DNA of 64,000 nt from Fidelibacterota bacterium (GTDB lineage Bacteria; Fidelibacterota; Marinisomatia; Marinisomatales; TCS55), in contig JABGZQ010000042.1 of NCBI GenBank assembly GCA_018674655.1, positions 1-64,000 on the forward strand, read 5' to 3'. The notes under the pieces are model-generated. The model did no database searches. It worked only from the letters and a program-made list of their open reading frames with translations, and was not told the DNA's origin. Positions 54,439-61,162 of this stretch are shown here, in pieces. The position numbers and the translations under genes are program-made. Position 1 is the first letter of the stretch; each line of letters starts with the position of its first letter.

Positions 54439-55399
54439 TCAGCAAATGCATCGCTTGAATAATGAGAGTCAAATCTTCTGGAATGGGGGCGGAAACGGCC
54501 ACCTCTTCTTGCGTGGATGGATGTTGAAAAGTAATTTTCCTGGCATGGAGCGCATGTCGATTAATTTTCTTAAGCAATTGGGTTAACACTTTGGTTATTT
54601 CAGGGACAAACCCTTTGGTTCGCTTCACCCCACCGCCATATTTATCATCTCCGAATATTGGATGATGCATACTGGCAGCATGAACACGCAATTGGTGTGT
54701 TCGACCTGTTTTTGGGAAAAACGAAATTTGGCTCAACACCGATCCGTCAACTTCCACTTGGTACTGCGTAAGTGCATGCCGTCCTGATTCATTCACCTCG
54801 TACGCCGTTGGATCAGATCGTTTCCTTTTAATAGACCCATCGATGATGCCATTTGGCGCTGTCCAATTGCCCCAAGTAAACCCAGTATATTCCTTTTGAA
54901 TTTTTCGCTTTTCGAATTGCGACGCAAGGTCAGCATGGGCTTGATTATTTTTGGCCACCAATATCACACCGGACGTATTTTGATCTAATCGATGGACAAT
55001 CCCCGGTCGAAGCTGCCCATTTACATTTGATAATTGACTAAAATGATAGGTAAGTGCATGAACCAATGTACCGCTTTTTTGGCCCACACCGGGATGAACG
55101 ACCAATCCTGGCGGTTTATTAATGGCAATGATATCATCATCTTCAAATAATACGTCTAATGGAATATTTTCCGGTTCGATATGTTCAATTTCCGGTTCAA
55201 TTTCGGGAATGGTATAGACGATGGTTTCGCACCCATTCAATTTCCACCCCGCTTTAGAAGGCTGCCCATCTACCAAGACCAAACCGTCTTTAATCATTTT
55301 TTGAATTTGGGTCCGACTGAGGTCGGAAAGGATGGTAGAAAGAAATTTATCCAGGCGGCTATTCTCTCCACCGGTGGCGATGATTGTCTTTGGATTCAA
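54431..55399 (-). CDS. rluD: 23S rRNA pseudouridine synthase, RluD type
   Basis: 322 residues. An S4 RNA-binding domain lies at residues 12-65, then the RluA-family catalytic core with the nucleophile D139 in GIVHRLDQNTSGV. Makes pseudouridines in helix 69 of 23S rRNA in E. coli. Length and Asp position match RluD. Start codon overlaps the lspA stop by 4 bases (ATGA). Confidence 0.94.
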   Translation of the reverse strand: MNPKTIIATGGENSRLDKFLSTILSDLSRTQIQKMIKDGLVLVDGQPSKAGWKLNGCETIVYTIPEIEPEIEHIEPENIPLDVLFEDDDIIAINKPPGLVVHPGVGQKSGTLVHALTYHFSQLSNVNGQLRPGIVHRLDQNTSGVILVAKNNQAHADLASQFEKRKIQKEYTGFTWGNWTAPNGIIDGSIKRKRSDPTAYEVNESGRHALTQYQVEVDGSVLSQISFFPKTGRTHQLRVHAASMHHPIFGDDKYGGGVKRTKGFVPEITKVLTQLLKKINRHALHARKITFQHPSTQEEVAVSAPIPEDLTLIIQAMHLLNG

Positions 55400-55866
55400 T
55401 CCGTTTGTGGGGTTCTCTTTCGTTCCAAAATAAGTGAATCATATAATACAAACCCCATACCCACGGTGACACAGGAATCGGCAATATTGAAAATGTACCA
55501 ATGGTAGTTTCCAATCATAAAATCAAGAAAATCAACAACAGATCCAAGAAATACACGGTCAATCAAATTACCGATAGCGCCGGCTAAGATGAGGGCAATC
55601 CCAGTGCGGATAACCAGTCCTTGGTCGTGAATCGTCCATAGATACCAAAATAGAAAACCGGTGAATACAATCGATATAGTTGAGAATACATAAATGCCAA
55701 AGGGGAAATTAATGCCAAAGGCCATTCCATCATTTCTCACATAAGTTAAATTGAAAAAATTGGTAATGATCGGAATGGATTCATACAAAGACATGGTATT
55801 CCGAACAATTGCCTTTGTAATTTGGTCTGCGACTACCAGCGTGGCACTCACAAACAATATTCTCAT
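55396..55866 (-). CDS. lspA: Lipoprotein signal peptidase
   Basis: 156 residues, four hydrophobic segments. Catalytic aspartates lie in GNLIDRVFLGSVVDFLDF and FNIADSCVTVG (D130). The conserved Asp14 in VVADQITKAI and N-rich YVRNDGMAFG are also present. Removes signal peptides from lipoproteins; several lipobox proteins in the window would be substrates. The N-terminus is short: only the first few residues before VVADQ are present, so the first helix is a little short but acceptable. Confidence 0.94.
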   Translation of the reverse strand: MRILFVSATLVVADQITKAIVRNTMSLYESIPIITNFFNLTYVRNDGMAFGINFPFGIYVFSTISIVFTGFLFWYLWTIHDQGLVIRTGIALILAGAIGNLIDRVFLGSVVDFLDFMIGNYHWYIFNIADSCVTVGMGFVLYDSLILERKRTPQTD

Positions 55867-55867
55867 G

Positions 55868-56257
55868 TTATAGCCCGAGTTTTTCTGTTTCCTTGCAACT
55901 CACACATTTAGTGGCACAAGGCACTTCAACTAACCGTTCTTCTACAATGAGTTCTTCACATATTTTACAAATACCGTATGACCCATCTTTAACTCTAACC
56001 AGGGCCACCTCAAGGTTTTTAAAATAGTCACTCCCACGGTTCATGAGCATAAAGTTCTTTTCTTGTTCGTGTGAATCTGTCCCCGCATCCGCCATATGTA
56101 AACTATAAATAGCATCAGGTGTGTTGCCACCTTGTTTATTCGATGCAGAGCCCATATTGTCTTTAATTGCATCGACATCTTCTGTGACAACGCCCATTTT
56201 TTCTTCAATGATTTTTTGGAACATTTTCAATTTTGTTTTTGAGTATTTTTTTACCAC
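55868..56257 (-). CDS. DksA/TraR-family zinc-finger protein
   Basis: 129 residues. N-terminal coiled coil of charged residues (about 1-75), then a four-cysteine zinc finger CKICEELI...CATKCVSCKE near the end. Family members bind the RNA polymerase secondary channel and modulate transcription with ppGpp. The usual coiled-coil tip DxxDxA motif of true DksA is replaced by DAGTDSHEQE, so this may be a DksA-like rather than a DksA protein. One base from lspA, 13 bases after ileS. Confidence 0.88.
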   Translation of the reverse strand: MVKKYSKTKLKMFQKIIEEKMGVVTEDVDAIKDNMGSASNKQGGNTPDAIYSLHMADAGTDSHEQEKNFMLMNRGSDYFKNLEVALVRVKDGSYGICKICEELIVEERLVEVPCATKCVSCKETEKLGL

Positions 56258-56270
56258 TTTACATTTCCTT

Positions 56271-59200
56271 TCAAATTATTACACGTTGTAAACCGAAGTG
56301 AACCTCTTGATCGCCTATATTGAAGGATTCACTAAAATCACCAGATTGATAATCTTCGATAAGATCAACGGCCAATACTTCATTTTTAAAAAATTCTTCG
56401 AATGATCGAATTGCTTCACCCACTACACCGTCAACCATTCCATAAATAATGATCCGATCTTCGACCGAGAAGTTAGCATTTTTTCGCATAGTTTGCACCT
56501 GCCGAATTACATCACGAACAATCCCTTCTTGAACCAATTCTTCCGTCAAATTTGTGGTTAATCCTACCGTCACATGATCGTCACCGGCGGCTGTATATCC
56601 ATCGGCAGATTCAGTCTCAATCAATAAATCTTCCCTACTTAAAACGATAGCCTCTCCATTTATATCAAATGAATAATTCTTTTTTGTTCGAATATCATTC
56701 AATATCTGATCCCCGTCTGCATCATTTAAATAATTTCGGATTTGAGGCAAGGTTTTGCCAAATTTTTGTCCCAATAAAGGCAGATTCGGCTTCACAATAA
56801 ACCGAATTAAATCCGTTTCTGAATTGGCACGTTGAAGCACTTTTACATTCAATTCATCCAACACCACATTTTGCTGATCAAAAATAAAATCTGCAACACC
56901 ATCGTCTTTCACCGAAAAGGCTAACTCAGCCAAGGGTTGTCTAATTTTTAAATTGGCTTTATTTCTGGAAGATCGTCCCAATTCTACCACCCGGCGAAGT
57001 GCATCAACATTATCCATGAGATCTGAATCGATTTTACTTTCATCCGCCGCTGGATAATCACATAGATGGACACTTTCCGGTGCATCACTGTCCATATTCC
57101 TAACCAAATTCTGATAGATATTTTCCGTGACGAATGGCAATATGGGTGCCAAAACTGTGATGACTTTTGCCAAAACTTCGTATAATACTAAATAGGCCGC
57201 TTGTTTATCATCATCATCTTCACTTTTCCAAAACCGGCGGCGGCTACGGCGAATATACCAGTTGGATAATTCGTCTAAAAATAAATCAAACTTTTTCATG
57301 AGTTGATCCGAGCGAAACCCATCCATGGCTTCTCTGGCATCTTTAATAAATAAATGCAGTTTGGATAAAATCCATTCATCCATAATATTCAAATCTGCAT
57401 CATCAATATTCCCCTTACTGGGATCAAATCCATCTACAGCGGCGTAGGTGGCAAAAAAGGAATATGAATTCCAAAGTTGAATCAACTTTTTACGCACATC
57501 ATCCCCATGGTGGTAACCGAATAATAGATTATGTTCCGGATTTTGAGATGCATACATCCACCGCATCACATCCACACCCATTTCTTCCGCCGCATCGTCA
57601 AACCAGATCGCATTCCCCCAGGATTTATGCATATCGCGGCCATCTTCGGCTTTGACCAAGGCATGGCCCAATAAATTCTTAAAGGGTGCTTTTTCTTCCA
57701 GCATGGCAGACATGGCCAATAATGAATAAAACCAATTTCTAAATTGTCCCGGGAAAGATTCCACCACGAATTCGGCTGGAAACCAATCTTTCCAATATGC
57801 TTTATCGTTATTATAGCCCAACGTAGAAAAAGGTACAATGCCTGCATCTAACCATGGGTTACCCACATCCAATACACGGGTGCCAATGAGGCCCGTATCC
57901 GGATGTTTAATTTTTACGTTATCAATCCAAGGCCGGTGAGGGCTATTTCCCTCAAATTCATCCCATCCCTCTACAGCCAATGCTTTTAATTCTTCTTTGG
58001 ATCCCACCACATAATAAGAATCATCTTCGAAAGTCCAGATGGGCAGGGCCAATCCCCAGAACCGTTTTTTGGATATCATCCAGTCGCCCATATTATCCAA
58101 CCATTCATGTTCCCTTTCGCCACCCCATTCGGGAATCCAATTAATATCATCCACGATCTTTTTAATCTTATCCCGCCAATCCATATTGATATACCATTCA
58201 TCCACCAGACGGAAAACCAATTCATCTCCTGACCGCCAGCAATGGGGATAGATATGGGGGTATGCTTCTACATAAACCAAGAAATCACGTTCTTTTAAAT
58301 CATCTAAAATGGCTTGAACGGTTTCTATATCTGTGGCACTTTTTCCCGAAAGCCAGCCAAACTTATCAGTGAATTTAGATTCCGCATCTAAGGGTGCAAC
58401 ATTCACCAATCCTAATTTTTTACCAATTTTATTATCAATGTCACCACAACCGGGGGCCATGTGTACGATGCCCGTTCCTTCGCCGCCAACTACAATATCA
58501 TTACCCATATTGTCTTTACCCGGGTTCACCACTTGATGCTGGGATTTCGCAGAAGCACCCGCCTCGGCCAATGCCTCATCCACATAAGGCGTCCCACCCA
58601 ATTCAGATTGGCCATCCAAATGGTCAAAAGGACCATCGTAGGTCCACCCCACCATTTCGTCGCCTTTAACCGTTCCAAGGATTTCGTAACCACCCCGTTC
58701 TTTAAATATTTGGGCAATGGTTTTGAGTTTCGGTACACCTTCGATCCATTGCTTCTTTTCTTTAAACTGTTTATCCAGACGTTGGAATTCTAAATTTTCT
58801 TCAGCGAAATAATAAATAGACCCGTCTGCAGCTTTGAGTTTTACATAATCCAGATTGCCATTGACGCCCGCCACCACATTCGAGGTTAAGGTCCATGGGG
58901 TGGTGGTCCATACCAATAAATATTCATTCGCTCTATCCCGAAGGGGAAACCGGACAAATACGGCTTGATGGGCCACGAGTTTTCGACCTTCAATAATCTC
59001 CATTTGTGAATAAGAAGTGCCAGACCGCCCGGACCAAGGAACCACATCGGATCCACGGTATATTTTACCTTCTTCAAATAATTTTTTCAGAAAACCCCAG
59101 ATGGTATAATTATTTTCGTCTGACATGGTGTAATAAGAATTATCCCAATCCATCCAATAACCGAGACGTTTCGACTGTTCCGTTTGGACCGCCGAATATT

Positions 59201-59576
59201 TATGCACCCGCTCTTTGCACATATTTATAAATTTTTCAATTCCAAATTCTTCCACGTCTCGTTTGGACTTAAAACCCAGTTCTTTTTCCACTTCCACTTC
59301 GATCCAAAGGCCTTGACAATCAAAACCGTTTTGATATCTTAATTCGTGGCCATCCATGGCTTTATAACGATTATATAAATCTTTGAGGGTACGGCCCCAG
59401 GCATGGTGAACGCCCATGGGATTGTTGGCCGTAATGGGCCCATCAATAAAGGACCATTTGGGTTTACCTGCATTGGCATCCCGCCGTTTCTGGAAAATAT
59501 CCTTCTCTTTCCAGAAATCCAGGACTTCGTGCTCAATGGCAATGAAGTCAGCTTGGGGATTTACGCGTTGTATCAT
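56271..59576 (-). CDS. ileS: Isoleucyl-tRNA synthetase with atypical signature motifs
   Basis: 1101 residues, longer than E. coli IleRS (938 aa), in the range of type-2 IleRS enzymes. The class I HIGH motif appears as PMGVHH at residues 53-58, and the KMSKS loop as D648-M-H-K-S652 followed by WGN. The CP1 editing domain is present (WTTTPWTLTSNVVAG, VHMAPGCGD), and a C-terminal anticodon-binding domain with RxxRxxANLKIRQPL. Attaches Ile to tRNA-Ile. First gene of a seven-gene operon. The altered motifs are shared within some bacterial IleRS groups as I recall, but this should be checked. Confidence 0.93.
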   Translation of the reverse strand: MIQRVNPQADFIAIEHEVLDFWKEKDIFQKRRDANAGKPKWSFIDGPITANNPMGVHHAWGRTLKDLYNRYKAMDGHELRYQNGFDCQGLWIEVEVEKELGFKSKRDVEEFGIEKFINMCKERVHKYSAVQTEQSKRLGYWMDWDNSYYTMSDENNYTIWGFLKKLFEEGKIYRGSDVVPWSGRSGTSYSQMEIIEGRKLVAHQAVFVRFPLRDRANEYLLVWTTTPWTLTSNVVAGVNGNLDYVKLKAADGSIYYFAEENLEFQRLDKQFKEKKQWIEGVPKLKTIAQIFKERGGYEILGTVKGDEMVGWTYDGPFDHLDGQSELGGTPYVDEALAEAGASAKSQHQVVNPGKDNMGNDIVVGGEGTGIVHMAPGCGDIDNKIGKKLGLVNVAPLDAESKFTDKFGWLSGKSATDIETVQAILDDLKERDFLVYVEAYPHIYPHCWRSGDELVFRLVDEWYINMDWRDKIKKIVDDINWIPEWGGEREHEWLDNMGDWMISKKRFWGLALPIWTFEDDSYYVVGSKEELKALAVEGWDEFEGNSPHRPWIDNVKIKHPDTGLIGTRVLDVGNPWLDAGIVPFSTLGYNNDKAYWKDWFPAEFVVESFPGQFRNWFYSLLAMSAMLEEKAPFKNLLGHALVKAEDGRDMHKSWGNAIWFDDAAEEMGVDVMRWMYASQNPEHNLLFGYHHGDDVRKKLIQLWNSYSFFATYAAVDGFDPSKGNIDDADLNIMDEWILSKLHLFIKDAREAMDGFRSDQLMKKFDLFLDELSNWYIRRSRRRFWKSEDDDDKQAAYLVLYEVLAKVITVLAPILPFVTENIYQNLVRNMDSDAPESVHLCDYPAADESKIDSDLMDNVDALRRVVELGRSSRNKANLKIRQPLAELAFSVKDDGVADFIFDQQNVVLDELNVKVLQRANSETDLIRFIVKPNLPLLGQKFGKTLPQIRNYLNDADGDQILNDIRTKKNYSFDINGEAIVLSREDLLIETESADGYTAAGDDHVTVGLTTNLTEELVQEGIVRDVIRQVQTMRKNANFSVEDRIIIYGMVDGVVGEAIRSFEEFFKNEVLAVDLIEDYQSGDFSESFNIGDQEVHFGLQRVII

Positions 59577-59646
59577 ATTTGGTTTTTACCCTTTTTGGGG
59601 TGCAAAAATTAATCTTTTCACCATCTTGAAACAAAAGGAATAGATA

Positions 59647-59680
59647 ATAAAAAAAGGGCCATGTTGCCATGACCCTTTTA
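59647..59680 (-). terminator. Rho-independent terminator after the degP-like gene
   Basis: On the minus strand AAGGGTCATG pairs with CATGGCCCTT around a GCAA loop (one G-T pair), followed by seven T. It lies 21-54 bases beyond the degP-like stop and separates that operon from ileS. Confidence 0.93.
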
Positions 59681-59700
59681 TCATAAAATATTATTAATAA

Positions 59701-61104
59701 TTAATCGTCTAACTCAAGGGTCATATAGCGGGCTACACCATCTCGCTTCATATGAAGCATAATCATATTTTTTTTCTGCGTTTCTTTAATAAGGGCTGCA
59801 AACCCTCGGGGTGAATTGCATTTTTTTGTACCCACCCGAGTAATAAGGTCACCAATTCGAATTCCTGCCTCTGCCGCAATGCTTCCTTCAACTACAGCAA
59901 TTACAATGACACCTTCTTCACCTTTACTTATATCGTATTCTCGTATGACTGATTGGCTGAGGGAGGAAACCTGGATGCCCAATTCATTTGTCTGGGCAGG
60001 TGGCCGACTCACGGTCGCCAGAGCATCATCGCCAGGCATTTCTTCTAATGTGACTTTAAGTGTCTTTTTTCTACTATCACGAATAACAATCAAATCATAT
60101 CTTTTATTCGGCTTCGATGCGGATACTGTATTTCTAAGATGATCAACATTCTTCACCTGCACATGATTGAATTCTATAATCACATCTCCTGTTTTTAGAC
60201 CGGCCTTTTTAGCGGGACCATCTTTAACCACATCCGAAACCAATGCACCATCTGGAGATTTTAACCCCATGGCACTGGCAGAGGCATTATCCAATGGCTG
60301 GATTTGAACACCAATCCAAGATCGTAATACTTTACCATGTTCAATCAAATCCGCCATGACCCGCTTCACCATATTGGACGGAATGGCAAACCCCACCCCT
60401 TTGTTGCTTCGATCAAAACTGTTGGTATAAATGGCTGTGTTAATGCCAATCAAGTCACCGGCGGAATTCAAAAGGGCTCCCCCACTGTTCCCCGGGTTAA
60501 TAGCTGCATCAGTTTGGATAAAATCTTCATACACATCACCTTGAATGATATTCCCCCTGCCTTTGGCAGAAACAATTCCTGCAGTTACCGTATGACTTAA
60601 ATTAGCCGAAAATGGGCTCCCTACTGCAATGACCCATTCGCCTACCCTGAGTTTATCCGAATTGCCAAAATCTAAATCTGTAAGGCCCCGTGCATCAATT
60701 TGCAATACGGCCAAATCTGATTTGGGATCACGGCCAACCACCGTTGCTTTATACTCTGTCTTGTCCAATAATCGCACGGTGATTTCATCCATATCGTCCA
60801 CCACATGGTTATTGGTAATCACATATCCTTTCCGGGAATTAACAATTACACCGGATCCAAGAGCCGTTGATTTATATTCACGTTGTCTGGGCATACGTGG
60901 GGCAAAAAACTTAAAGAAATCATTATCCTGAGGCAACTGACCGTGGAGTCGACTGAGATCCACTTTTTTCTCAGTTAAAATGGTTACAACGGTTGGGTTT
61001 GCTTTTTCTGCAATATCGGCAAATTGGTCACTAAATTGTTTTAAAATTGAATTCTGGGCGGAAAGTGTTCCAACCATGAATATAAGTAAGCATATTTTTT
61101 TCAT
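59701..61104 (-). CDS. Periplasmic serine protease/chaperone, DegP/HtrA type
   Basis: 467 residues from ATG 61104, which gives a normal signal peptide MKKICLLIFMVGTLSAQN; the frame is open further upstream into the neighbouring gene but without a signal. The catalytic triad is H100 (TNNHVVDD), D130 (DPKSDLAVL) and S207 (INPGNSGGAL). Two PDZ domains follow (about residues 255-350 and 370-465). Degrades or refolds damaged envelope proteins, including outer-membrane barrels. It starts 58 bases after the M1-barrel fusion gene, same strand, probably same operon. Confidence 0.95.
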   Translation of the reverse strand: MKKICLLIFMVGTLSAQNSILKQFSDQFADIAEKANPTVVTILTEKKVDLSRLHGQLPQDNDFFKFFAPRMPRQREYKSTALGSGVIVNSRKGYVITNNHVVDDMDEITVRLLDKTEYKATVVGRDPKSDLAVLQIDARGLTDLDFGNSDKLRVGEWVIAVGSPFSANLSHTVTAGIVSAKGRGNIIQGDVYEDFIQTDAAINPGNSGGALLNSAGDLIGINTAIYTNSFDRSNKGVGFAIPSNMVKRVMADLIEHGKVLRSWIGVQIQPLDNASASAMGLKSPDGALVSDVVKDGPAKKAGLKTGDVIIEFNHVQVKNVDHLRNTVSASKPNKRYDLIVIRDSRKKTLKVTLEEMPGDDALATVSRPPAQTNELGIQVSSLSQSVIREYDISKGEEGVIVIAVVEGSIAAEAGIRIGDLITRVGTKKCNSPRGFAALIKETQKKNMIMLHMKRDGVARYMTLELDD

Positions 61105-61162
61105 CGGTTTCCTTTTCTGCATAATGTTCAATCTAATGCAATCCATTCTGAAAGGTTCCATA

